7,736 nucleotides of DNA, taken from NCBI GenBank assembly GCA_027451455.1, contig DAIDJI010000247.1, positions 1-7,736 on the forward strand, read 5' to 3'. This document shows positions 1-6,279 of the stretch, piece after piece (the stretch's first letter is position 1; every line of letters begins with the position of its first letter). A program made the position numbers and the translations under genes. This stretch comes from Planctomycetales bacterium (lineage in GTDB: Bacteria; Planctomycetota; Planctomycetia; Isosphaerales; Isosphaeraceae). The notes beneath the pieces were generated by a model that saw nothing but the letters and a program-made list of their open reading frames with translations, was not told where the DNA came from and searched no databases.

Positions 1-1
1 G

Positions 2-523
2 GGCGACGGGATGATCGTGATCGACCAGCACGCGCTCCACGAGCGCATTCTTTATGAGGAACTGCGGGTGCGCGTGGCGCAGGGCCAGGTCGAATCGCAG
101 CGATTGCTCGTCCCCGAACCGGTCAACCTGCCCGCGCCTGAGGCCGTGGCCGTCCTTGAACAGGTCGACGTCCTGGCAAAGCTCGGCCTGGAGGTGGAGT
201 CGTTTGGCGGGGATACGGTGCTGGTCCGAAGTCTTCCGGCGATGCTGCCGAACGTCGAACCGAACCGGCTGGTGCGCGACCTCGCCGAGCACCTTCGTAG
301 CCAGCCGCTGCCCCCGACCCGCGATGGCCTGCTCGCCGAGTTGCTTCACATGGTCGCCTGCAAGGCGGCGATCAAGGCAGGCCAGCCCCTCACGCCTGCC
401 GAGATCGAGGCACTCCTCGACCGCCGACACCTCGTCACTGACTCGCATCACTGCCCCCACGGCCGACCGACCGCCCTTGTCTTCACTCGCGCTGACCTGG
501 AGAAGCAGTTCGGACGGATCTAA
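2..523 (+). CDS. mutL: DNA mismatch repair protein MutL, C-terminal part (5' end outside window)
   Basis: This is the C-terminal dimerisation and endonuclease domain of MutL, which links MutS mismatch recognition to strand nicking. The frame is open from base 2, so the N-terminal ATPase lies left of the window; the in-frame ATG at 11 is internal. The endonuclease motif DQHA(X)2E(X)4E is present as DQHALHERILYE (23-58). The metal-site companions are also visible: ACKAAIKAG (from 356), CPHGRP (452-469) and the terminal LEKQFGRI. These motifs are typical of MutL from bacteria lacking MutH, so nicking is probably intrinsic to this protein. The gene ends in TAA. The next gene starts 148 bp downstream, so cotranscription with aroDE is uncertain. 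Identification is firm; nicking activity is inferred from motifs. Confidence 0.95.
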   Translation, partial: GDGMIVIDQHALHERILYEELRVRVAQGQVESQRLLVPEPVNLPAPEAVAVLEQVDVLAKLGLEVESFGGDTVLVRSLPAMLPNVEPNRLVRDLAEHLRSQPLPPTRDGLLAELLHMVACKAAIKAGQPLTPAEIEALLDRRHLVTDSHHCPHGRPTALVFTRADLEKQFGRI

Positions 524-558
524 CGACGTACCGTGTGCGGCCATGCCCGCCTCCCCCT

Positions 559-587
559 TTCATCGATCCATGCGGGTCTCGTAAAAT
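559..587 (+). promoter_or_regulatory. Weak sigma-70-like promoter candidate for the aro operon
   Basis: TAAAAT at 582-587 matches TATAAT at five of six positions, and it lies in the only AT-rich patch of the mutL-aroDE gap. The hexamer 17 nt upstream, TTCATC (559-564), matches TTGACA at only three positions. A transcript would start near 594 and leave a leader of about 78 nt. This is a guess based on position and the -10 match alone. Confidence 0.3.
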
Positions 588-609
588 CCAAAGATCGGGT
601 GCGATGCGG

Positions 610-630
610 CCGATCCGGCGTCGGGATCGG
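610..630 (+). repeat. Inverted repeat / small hairpin in the aroDE leader
   Basis: CCGATCC (610-616) and GGATCGG (624-630) are exact inverted repeats around a 7-nt loop. They are directly followed by the palindrome AAGATCTT (631-638). The repeat would lie in the 5' leader of aroDE if transcription starts near 594. There is no T-tract, so it is not a standard terminator. Its function is unknown. Confidence 0.45.
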
Positions 631-647
631 AAGATCTTGAGTGGGGG

Positions 648-662
648 CGCCCTGTCAGGGCG
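648..662 (+). repeat. 15-nt near-palindrome overlapping the only good SD-like sequence of aroDE
   Basis: CGCCCTG and CAGGGCG flank a single central T. In RNA this gives CGCCC/GGGCG with a 5-nt loop. The right arm contains AGGG (657-660), the best Shine-Dalgarno-like stretch before the aroDE ATG at 672, though its spacing of about 11 nt is long. It could be a protein operator or a structure that limits initiation; it could also be chance in GC-rich DNA. Confidence 0.4.
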
Positions 663-671
663 TATCGGGCG

Positions 672-2174
672 ATGATCTGCGTGACGATCGGGCGGGGCCG
701 GCATTCTTCGCTCGCCGAGGAATGGAAGCAGGCGGCGGAGGCCGGCGTTGATCTGGTCGAGCTCCGCCTCGACTGCCTCCGACACGAGCCGGACCTCAAG
801 CGAATCCTCAAGGAACGCCCGACCCCGATGGTGATCACCATCCGTCGAGGCGCCGACGGAGGCCTCTGGCGGGGCCCCGAGGAGAAACGGCAGCAACTCC
901 TCCGCGAGGCCATCGTCGCCGGAGTCGATTATGTCGACCTCGAAGTGGATATCGCCCCCAACATCCGGAGATTCGGCAAGACGAAGCGGATCATTAGCTA
1001 CCACAACATGAAGGGAACCCCGCAGGACCTCGGTGATACCGCCGAGCAATGCGAGAAGTTCGACCCCGATATCATCAAGATCGCCGCCAACGCCACCAGT
1101 CTCGCGGACGCCTCGCGGGTTCTCCACCTCGCGACCGTCTCCAGGGTCCCGATGATCCCGATCGCGATGGGCGAGATCGGCGTCTTCACCCGGATTCTCG
1201 GGGCAAAGTTCGGGGCCCCCTTTACCTTCGCCGGCTTCAACCCCGAGCGCACCTTCGCCCCCGGAATGCAGCCGTATTCCGTCCTCAAAAGGGATCTCGC
1301 GTATGACCGGATCAACGCCTCGACCGAGATCTTCGGCGTCCTCGGCGACCCGATCGAGCATAGCCTCAGCCCGATCATCCACAACGCCGCCTTCGCCCAC
1401 CTTGGGCTGAACAAGGTCATGGTTCCATTCCTCGTTCCCGATGGGCAGTTGCCCTCCTTCTTCGAGGAACTCAAGTGGCTCGGGATCAAGGGGTGCAGCG
1501 TCACCATCCCGCACAAGGAAGCCATTGTCCCGCTCCTCCAGCAAAAGGAGGGCGCCGTCGAGCGGACGAACTCCTGCAATACCGTCATCATCGAGCCCGA
1601 TGGCAAGCGAGTCGGGTACAACACCGATTATCGGGCCGCAATGGATTCGCTCGAAGAAGCCATGGGCGGCCGGGCGAGCGAGGAGGCGACCAGCCCCGTC
1701 TATGAAAAGCACGTGATGATCCTGGGAGCCGGTGGCGTCGCCCGGTCGATCGCCTTCGGTATGGTCCGCCGCGGAGCGAACGTGACCATCACCAACCGAC
1801 ACGACGAGCGAGCCAACACGCTCGCCGAAGAGGTCGGCGCCAGGGCGATCACCTGGGCCTCGCGATCCAGCACGGTCACCGACGTGATCATCAACTGTAC
1901 TCCGGTCGGGATGCACCCGAACGTTGATGACACGCCGATGCCGCCGGGGACCTTCAGCCGGCCGAACATGGTTGTCTTCGACACCATTTACCATCCCGAG
2001 AACACGATGCTGCTGAAGCTGGCCCGCGAGCGCGGCTGCAAGGGCATCTCCGGCGCGGACATGTTCGTCCGCCAGGCCGCTCTCCAGTTCAAGCTCTACA
2101 CCGGTCAGGACGCGCCCCTCGATGTCATGCGAGAAGCGCTCCGCCGCCGGCTCTCGCCGTTGAAGGACGCGTGA
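672..2174 (+). CDS. aroDE: Bifunctional 3-dehydroquinate dehydratase (type I) / shikimate 5-dehydrogenase
   Basis: This 500-aa fusion catalyses two consecutive cytoplasmic steps: dehydration of 3-dehydroquinate to 3-dehydroshikimate, then NADPH-dependent reduction to shikimate. Residues about 1-212 form a type I dehydratase: ELRLD (30-34), the catalytic His in ISYHN (H111), the Schiff-base Lys in DIIKIA (K136), and R174 near MGEIGVFTR. Residues about 218-500 form the dehydrogenase: substrate loop GDPIEHSLSP (225-234), catalytic K282 in VTIPHK, catalytic D319 in GYNTD, NADP loop GAGGVA (352-357), NR at 375-376, and NCTPVGMHP (408-416). The same domain order occurs in plant DHD-SDH and chlamydial AroDE. 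All key residues are intact. The ATG at 672 is directly followed by the first strand of the barrel, although its SD is poor. The stop overlaps the aroK start. Confidence 0.96.
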   Translation: MICVTIGRGRHSSLAEEWKQAAEAGVDLVELRLDCLRHEPDLKRILKERPTPMVITIRRGADGGLWRGPEEKRQQLLREAIVAGVDYVDLEVDIAPNIRRFGKTKRIISYHNMKGTPQDLGDTAEQCEKFDPDIIKIAANATSLADASRVLHLATVSRVPMIPIAMGEIGVFTRILGAKFGAPFTFAGFNPERTFAPGMQPYSVLKRDLAYDRINASTEIFGVLGDPIEHSLSPIIHNAAFAHLGLNKVMVPFLVPDGQLPSFFEELKWLGIKGCSVTIPHKEAIVPLLQQKEGAVERTNSCNTVIIEPDGKRVGYNTDYRAAMDSLEEAMGGRASEEATSPVYEKHVMILGAGGVARSIAFGMVRRGANVTITNRHDERANTLAEEVGARAITWASRSSTVTDVIINCTPVGMHPNVDDTPMPPGTFSRPNMVVFDTIYHPENTMLLKLARERGCKGISGADMFVRQAALQFKLYTGQDAPLDVMREALRRRLSPLKDA

Positions 2175-2719
2175 TGGGCCGGGGCATCGTACTGATCGGA
2201 TACCGAGGGACCGGAAAGTCGACCGTCGGTCGGATCGTCGCCGAGCGGCTTGGCCGAGAGTTCGTGGATTGCGACCGCGTGATCGAGGCCCGATCGGGCC
2301 GGGCGATCCGCGACCTTTTCGCCGAGTCGGGCGAGCCCGCGTTCCGCGACCTCGAGGAACAGACCCTCGCCGAACTGACCGACGACTTTCCAGCCGCCGT
2401 GCTCGCGACCGGCGGCGGCGCGATCCTCCGCGAGTCCAACCGTCGACGACTCCGGGAATTTGGTTTCGTGGCCTGGCTAACCGCCGATCCCGAGGAACTG
2501 GCAGACCGCCTCGAAGCCGATCCAACCAGCCTCGCCGGGCGGCCGGCGCTCACCTCGGCCGGAACACTCGCGGAGATCGAGCACGTCCTCGCCTCCCGGT
2601 CGCCGCTCTACTCCGAGACCGCCGACGTTGTCATCCCGACCGGCGGCCGGACCCCCGACCAGGTCGCCCTCGCTGTGATCGCGGCCCGCGGGCCAGGCCT
2701 CGACGAAGGAGGGGCGTGA
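2174..2719 (+). CDS. aroK: Shikimate kinase
   Basis: AroK uses ATP to phosphorylate shikimate to shikimate 3-phosphate, the step after AroDE. At 181 aa it has the normal family length. The Walker A loop is GYRGTGKST (residues 9-17). Shikimate-binding residues are D34 in VDCD, R58 in AFRD and the GGG at 80-82. The lid carries GRPAL, and ASRSPLYSETADVVI follows near the C terminus. The start is ATG 2174 because AAGGA (2163-2167) lies 6 nt upstream; an in-frame GTG directly before it (2171) would be only 3 nt away. The aroDE TGA overlaps this ATG as TGATG, which implies translational coupling. The gene's own TGA overlaps the next start in the same way. Confidence 0.96.
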   Translation: MGRGIVLIGYRGTGKSTVGRIVAERLGREFVDCDRVIEARSGRAIRDLFAESGEPAFRDLEEQTLAELTDDFPAAVLATGGGAILRESNRRRLREFGFVAWLTADPEELADRLEADPTSLAGRPALTSAGTLAEIEHVLASRSPLYSETADVVIPTGGRTPDQVALAVIAARGPGLDEGGA

Positions 2720-3681
2720 TGCTCTCCGCATGGCCGATGCTGGTGGCTCTGGGCGCCGGCTTCTTCCTGATCGGTACCGTGGTTGGCAGCTTTTTAAACG
2801 TCTGCATCTACCGGATTCCCTGGCAGAAGAGCGTGATCTGGCCGGGGTCGCACTGCCCGAGGTGCTGGTCGGCAATCGCGCCGCAGGACAACATCCCGAT
2901 CGTGAGCTGGCTGGCCCTTCGGGGCGAGTGCCGGAGCTGCGGACTCCGGATCTCGGCACGCTACCCGATGGTCGAGGCGATGGTCGGCCTGCTCTTCCTG
3001 GGGGCCTTCCTGATCGATGTGGTGGCGGCACCTCGCGGGCCCTGGTACGCGATCCCCACCGACCGTCTCATCGCCGCGACCTATCATTCCATTTTTCTCG
3101 CCTTGCTGGTTGCCGCGACGTTCATCGACTACGACCTGATGCTAATCCCCGACCAGATCACGGTGACCGGGATGGTCATCGGCATCCTGATGGGGACGAT
3201 CTGGCCGGGTGTGCGGCCCGAGCCCTCGATCCTGCTCCCGCAGGGCTCGACCAGCCACTGGCAGGGCCTGATCGCAGGAATCGTCGGGATGGCGGTCGGG
3301 GCGGGGCTCACGCAGGGCGTCCGGGGCTCGGCCGGGTTCCTCTTTGGACGCGAGGCGATGGGGCTTGGCGACGTCACGCTGATGGGGATGGTTGGGGCGT
3401 TCCTGGGATGGCAGGCCGCCGTCCTGACCTTCTTCCTCGCACCGTTCTTCGGCCTGGCCCATGCGGCATGGAAAGTGTTGGTCAACCTGAAGAAACGGCT
3501 CGCCGGCGCCCAATTATCGAGCGCCGACCGCGAAATCCCTTATGGACCTTATCTCAGCATGGCGGCGGCGGCCCTGCTCTTCGCCTGGCCGGTCGTGTGG
3601 AGAGGTTGGGCCGCGGGCCTCTTCCATTCTCTCTATGTGGTATTCTGGTGGCTAATGGGGGTCACGAACATCCCGGATTAG
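2719..3681 (+). CDS. Type IV prepilin peptidase / N-methyltransferase (A24 family)
   Basis: This is a polytopic inner-membrane aspartyl protease that cleaves, and usually N-methylates, type IV pilins and type II secretion pseudopilins (PilD/GspO family). The product is 320 aa. The N terminus has a hydrophobic segment, then GSFLNVCIYRIP (23-34). The zinc-binding tetracysteine is complete: CPRC (46-49) and CRSC (71-74), typical of the methylating subgroup. The active-site regions are FIDYDLMLIPD (135-145, D139 likely catalytic) and GLGD (215-218, D218). IPYGPYL lies near the C terminus. After GLGD the sequence reads VTLM, where many relatives have a basic residue in place of T. ATG 2719 is chosen because a strong SD, AAGGAGGGG (2706-2714), precedes it. 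The start overlaps the aroK stop. No pilin or secretion genes are visible nearby. Confidence 0.94.
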   Translation: MLSAWPMLVALGAGFFLIGTVVGSFLNVCIYRIPWQKSVIWPGSHCPRCWSAIAPQDNIPIVSWLALRGECRSCGLRISARYPMVEAMVGLLFLGAFLIDVVAAPRGPWYAIPTDRLIAATYHSIFLALLVAATFIDYDLMLIPDQITVTGMVIGILMGTIWPGVRPEPSILLPQGSTSHWQGLIAGIVGMAVGAGLTQGVRGSAGFLFGREAMGLGDVTLMGMVGAFLGWQAAVLTFFLAPFFGLAHAAWKVLVNLKKRLAGAQLSSADREIPYGPYLSMAAAALLFAWPVVWRGWAAGLFHSLYVVFWWLMGVTNIPD

Positions 3682-3688
3682 CCATCCC

Positions 3689-3702
3689 CGGCCGATCGGC
3701 CG
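3689..3702. repeat. Perfect 14-bp palindrome after the prepilin peptidase gene
   Basis: CGGCCGATCGGCCG is a perfect palindrome beginning 8 nt after the prepilin peptidase stop, in the 70-bp gap before the LapA-domain gene. It could fold as a 5-bp GC stem with a GATC loop, or bind a dimeric protein. No T-tract follows, so it is at most a non-canonical terminator or processing site. Confidence 0.4.
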
Positions 3703-3751
3703 CGACGAAGCGACGCCGGCCCTCATCCCGCCTCGAGTCGGAGCCCGAGCC

Positions 3752-4129
3752 ATGGCCTACCAGTACAAACGCCGCCGGCCTTCCCTGATTCGAAACTTCT
3801 GGGTCTATCGCCGGCTGGTCGGCACGGCGGTTCTGCTCGGCCTGATGCTCTGGTTCATCTGGGCGAACAACAGTCCGGTGACGGTCCGGTTCCCGTTTGG
3901 ACTGGGTCAGCTCACCAGCACAACCGGCATCGTCATCCTGATGAGTGCCGTGGTCGGATCTGTGCTGACCATTCTCACCACCACGGTCATTCTGGCCATC
4001 CGTCGGCTCCGGTCCTCGCCGGCACCTCAGGATTCCCCCAATCCATCCGACCCGATCGACGACCTGCCGCCACCGGACTACGCCGCAAAAACCAAGGATG
4101 GGTTTCCGAATCCTCACTGGTCGAATTGA
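3752..4129 (+). CDS. LapA-domain (DUF1049-like) inner-membrane protein
   Basis: This 125-aa protein has the LapA/DUF1049 layout: a basic N terminus (KRRR, 6-9), a membrane helix at about 22-38, the signature NNSPVTVRFPFG (39-50), a second membrane helix at about 58-82, then RRLR and a proline-rich cytoplasmic tail. In E. coli, LapA works with LapB in regulating lipopolysaccharide synthesis. In other phyla the domain marks small membrane proteins of uncertain role, so the domain call is solid but the function is not. The tail is longer than in minimal family members and has no predicted fold that I can see. The ATG is supported by GGAG (3740-3743) 8 nt upstream. The gene follows the prepilin peptidase by 70 bp and could be in the same transcript. 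Confidence 0.85.
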   Translation: MAYQYKRRRPSLIRNFWVYRRLVGTAVLLGLMLWFIWANNSPVTVRFPFGLGQLTSTTGIVILMSAVVGSVLTILTTTVILAIRRLRSSPAPQDSPNPSDPIDDLPPPDYAAKTKDGFPNPHWSN

Positions 4130-4139
4130 CGATGATTGA

Positions 4140-4162
4140 AGATGAGGATCGACTTCTCATCT
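4140..4162 (+). repeat. 7-bp hairpin between the LapA-domain gene and the lipoprotein gene
   Basis: AGATGAG (4140-4146) pairs with CTCATCT (4156-4162) around a 9-nt loop, 11 nt after the LapA-domain stop. No T-run follows, so it is a weak attenuator or processing hairpin at best. Confidence 0.3.
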
Positions 4163-4191
4163 CCTGAGTCATCGCGATCGGGGCCTCTACC

Positions 4192-4878
4192 TTGTCACCC
4201 GGACTCTTGCATCCCGTGTCGGCCGCCCCCGCCCGGGCGCTTTTCTGTCGGAGGACGATCCGCGCGTGGCTCGTGGCCTTGCTGGCCGCCATCGGGCCAT
4301 CGATCCTGGCCGGATGCGCCGGTCGTCCGACCTTCATCGCGGGTGGGCCATCCGTCGGCCAGTTGAAGACGAGCGTCTCGCACCTCGAGTACGAGAACGC
4401 CCAGATGAAGCGCGACCTGGCGAAGCTCCGTCGTGAGAACCGCGAGTTTGAGGATCGCCTCGTCCAGCAGGAGCAGGACAACGGCGACCTGACCGCCCGG
4501 CTCGACGACGCCCGCACTCTCCTCCGCGAGCGTGGGCTGGACGACGGCCTCCGGTCGGCCTCCCGACCCGATCGATCTCGCGACGACCTGGAGGACGGTG
4601 CCCGGGCCATCCCCGCCGGCCGCGACAATCGGCCGCGTCGGAAGCCCCCGGTGGCCCGAATCCCCGGCCAGATGACCCCTGCTGCGCCCCTCCGCGACGA
4701 TGAAGAGGGAACGGGCACTCTCGGCCCACCGCAGACCGCCCCCGCATCCGACGAAGATCCCGATCAGGTCGGTCTCCGCCTCGACGACGATCTGGACCAC
4801 CATTCGAGCTACCGAGGTCCGCTCCGATGGTCGCCCCGGTCCGGCCGGTCGATCGACCCTGCGCTCCGTGTCCGCTAG
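4192..4878 (+). CDS. Putative lipoprotein with a long coiled coil and disordered tail
   Basis: I do not recognise a family. The 228-aa product has a basic N region (CRRTIRAW), a hydrophobic stretch (about 26-40) and the lipobox LAGC, with C42 as the likely lipidated cysteine. Residues 58-111 form an unbroken heptad coiled coil with core residues L58, V62, L65, N69, M72, L76, L79, N83, F86, L90, Q93, N97, L100, L104, A107 and L111. The remainder (about 115-228) is rich in Asp, Arg and Pro and looks disordered. It is probably an envelope-anchored, dimerising structural or tethering protein. TTG 4192 is the first possible start after the in-frame TGA at 4165 and has GGGG (4180-4183) 8 nt upstream; GTG 4216 is an alternative. 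It lies 62 bp after the LapA-domain gene. Its TAG overlaps the stop of the convergent kinase gene. Confidence 0.75.
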   Translation: MSPGLLHPVSAAPARALFCRRTIRAWLVALLAAIGPSILAGCAGRPTFIAGGPSVGQLKTSVSHLEYENAQMKRDLAKLRRENREFEDRLVQQEQDNGDLTARLDDARTLLRERGLDDGLRSASRPDRSRDDLEDGARAIPAGRDNRPRRKPPVARIPGQMTPAAPLRDDEEGTGTLGPPQTAPASDEDPDQVGLRLDDDLDHHSSYRGPLRWSPRSGRSIDPALRVR

Positions 4879-5639
4879 GTTTCGACCGTCCGGATTTCGA
4901 TCGGGAATCGGACCGTGGCCGAGGTCCCCTGGCCGACCACCGACGCCAGCGCGATTGAGCCTTGCAACTGGCCGACCAGCTCCCGACAGATCGCCAGCCC
5001 CAGGCCGTTCCCCTCGACGCCGGAATGCTCATCGCGGGCCAGCCGGAAGAACGGCTCGAAGACCATCTCCAGGGCATCGGGCGGGATGCCCGGCCCGGAA
5101 TCGGCGACGGTAACCGACCACGAATCACCCTCGACCCGCCCAACCACCTCGATCCGGCCGCCGATCGGGGTGTACTTCAGGGCGTTCGTGACGAGATTAC
5201 CCAGGATTTGCTGGCAGCGCGAGGCATCAGTGACCACCGCCGCATCCAGTGAAGCCTCAACCCGGGTCTCCCATTGAACCTGGCGGGCCGCGGCGGCCGA
5301 TCCGAACTGGCGCCCAATCTCGTGAATCATCGCGGCGATCGTGAAGCGTCCGAGGCAAAGCGGGCGCGATCCCTGTACCAGGCCGGCATAGTCGAGGTAG
5401 CTCCGCGTCAGCCGGAGCAGGTCATCGCAGAGCGAGACCATCGTCTGCATGTGGCTCCGCTGTTCAGCCGTGAAGGAGGCCGCCGGTTCGCCGAGCAGCA
5501 GATCGAATCCGGCCTTCAGCGAGGTGAGCGGCCGGCAAAGTTCGTGGCTGAGGTTGGAAAGCACCGAGCGCAACTCACCCCGGTCGATCAGGAGCGGATG
5601 ACTCCCGGTGCTCTGGGTCCCATTGGATCGGACATCCAT
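4875..5639 (-). CDS. Sensorless soluble histidine kinase (HisKA + HATPase_c)
   Basis: This 254-aa protein is the catalytic core of a histidine kinase with no membrane helix and no room for a PAS or GAF sensor. The H box is NLSHELCRPLTSL with phospho-acceptor H32. The ATP domain has the N box NLVTNALKYTP (148-158), G1 box DSGPGI (180-185), F box FEPFF (194-198) and G2 box GNGLGLA (210-216), all intact. The H box reads ELCRPL where the usual form is ELRTPL. ATG 5639 is chosen: the upstream minus-strand sequence has a GGAGCAGGGA purine tract. The frame stays open to a TTG at 5771 that would add 44 residues and overlap the BON-like gene by 14 nt, but that start has no SD. The kinase likely receives input through a partner protein; the response regulator two genes upstream is a candidate phospho-acceptor. 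Confidence 0.92.
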   Translation of the reverse strand: MDVRSNGTQSTGSHPLLIDRGELRSVLSNLSHELCRPLTSLKAGFDLLLGEPAASFTAEQRSHMQTMVSLCDDLLRLTRSYLDYAGLVQGSRPLCLGRFTIAAMIHEIGRQFGSAAAARQVQWETRVEASLDAAVVTDASRCQQILGNLVTNALKYTPIGGRIEVVGRVEGDSWSVTVADSGPGIPPDALEMVFEPFFRLARDEHSGVEGNGLGLAICRELVGQLQGSIALASVVGQGTSATVRFPIEIRTVET

Positions 5640-5757
5640 GGCCTGTTTTCCCTGCTCCGTGCGGTCGATCGAGTTCCGGGGAATCCTCCACAGGGTCGTC
5701 TGCCGGCTCGGAAGCCGTCCGCCGCGGGGCAAGGTCGCCGCTCGATTCCCCCCACAG

Positions 5758-6018
5758 TCAGGAAACGACAATCTGATTGGCGAGGAGTGGATGGCCGTCG
5801 GTCAAATCGAGGACAGCCTGATGCGCCAGTTGCTTAGCATGGTACGTCCGTGAGCGGCCCTGAAGAATGATCTTCTCGTCCGAGTAAACGACGTGGAGAT
5901 CGCGAATCCGCCCGCTGGCGACCCGATTGATGTGGCCCTCAATGAACTCGGCAAGCTCCCGATGATCCAGACGGGTGCCGAGCCGATGGTCGTTGATCTC
6001 GGTTTCAAACAGCGGCAT
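5758..6018 (-). CDS. Small BON-like domain protein
   Basis: This 86-aa protein has no signal peptide or membrane helix. Residues about 22-86 resemble a single BON domain: a helix (ELAEFIEGHINRV), then the strand-turn-strand signature RIRDLHVVYSDEKIILQGR, a helix (KQLAHQAVLDL), and a final strand NQIVVS. BON domains are thought to bind phospholipids or other ligands, usually in periplasmic proteins such as OsmY; stand-alone cytoplasmic copies are of unknown role. ATG 6018 is supported by GGGAG (minus strand, 6029-6025) 6 nt upstream. The gene lies between the ANTAR regulator and the kinase on the same strand, 118 bp before the kinase ATG, so it may be part of the signalling unit. The BON call rests on sequence pattern only and has moderate certainty. 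Confidence 0.75.
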   Translation of the reverse strand: MPLFETEINDHRLGTRLDHRELAEFIEGHINRVASGRIRDLHVVYSDEKIILQGRSRTYHAKQLAHQAVLDLTDGHPLLANQIVVS

Positions 6019-6030
6019 GCCAGTCTCCCA

Positions 6031-6042
6031 CCATGATCATGG
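6031..6042. repeat. Perfect 12-bp palindrome just upstream of the BON-like gene SD
   Basis: CCATGATCATGG is fully palindromic and sits directly upstream of the GGGAG SD (6025-6029) of the BON-like gene. It is a candidate operator or a short leader hairpin. One or two such 12-mers are expected by chance in a window this size, so position is the main argument. Confidence 0.35.
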
Positions 6043-6131
6043 CTGTCGAAAGCGGCGTCCTTGGAGAGGGGCCGCCCATCGCGCGAGAGGGAGGGGGCGA
6101 GAGTCGAGGATGGGTGAGAGCTGTGAAATTG

Positions 6132-6144
6132 CGAGCCCGGCTCG
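6132..6144. repeat. 13-bp inverted repeat in the BON-like gene leader
   Basis: CGAGCC and GGCTCG flank a central C, giving an almost contiguous dyad in the middle of the 271-bp gap between the ANTAR gene and the BON-like gene. It is a candidate binding site for a dimeric regulator. The loop is too short for a hairpin using all six pairs. Confidence 0.3.
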
Positions 6145-6230
6145 TACCATCCTTGAACCCGACCGGCCGTCTCAATTGTCGGAAGAAAGACTGCGATTTC
6201 ATCGGGGAGGGCCCGTTGGACCTTTCCGTT

Positions 6231-6279
6231 CCGTGCGGTCCCTCCGAGTACCGCAAAGAATACCGGGGGACCCGCACGG
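6231..6279 (-). terminator. Strong bulged hairpin 10 nt after the ANTAR regulator stop; candidate terminator or RNA element
   Basis: The arms are CCGTGCGG-TCCC-(T)-CCG-(A)-GTA (6231-6250) and TAC-CGG-GGGA-(C)-CCGCACGG (6261-6279) around a 10-nt loop. This gives 18 Watson-Crick pairs with three single-base bulges. It begins 10 nt downstream of the response-regulator stop on the minus strand, the right place for a terminator. No U-tract follows on either strand, so it would be a U-less terminator, a transcript-stabilising hairpin or a binding site. A candidate promoter for the downstream genes is embedded in its right arm and loop. Confidence 0.5.

Noticed and set aside
483..2525. 680-codon minus-strand open frame antisense to aroDE and aroK
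   Set aside because: The protein is Arg/Gly/Asp-rich with no recognisable motif and lies opposite two intact, motif-complete enzymes; it is a GC-bias artefact of third-position composition.
2269..2718. Upstream extension of the prepilin peptidase frame through aroK
   Set aside because: The extra 150 residues are Arg/Pro-rich shadow sequence in another frame of aroK; the ATG at 2719 has a strong SD and directly precedes the first membrane segment.
4136..4366. 76-codon plus-strand frame starting with ATG before the lipoprotein
   Set aside because: Pro/Ser/Arg-rich composition without hydrophobic or coiled-coil character; overlaps the signal peptide of the better-supported lipoprotein frame.
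5274..5837. 187-codon plus-strand frame opposite the kinase and BON-like gene
   Set aside because: Antisense shadow of the HisKA region; no family pattern and no SD.
6019..6250. Canonical two-hexaloop ANTAR target RNA in the leader of the BON-like gene
   Set aside because: Small stem-loops exist, but none has the required 6-nt loop with A1 and G4 in tandem, so I did not annotate one.
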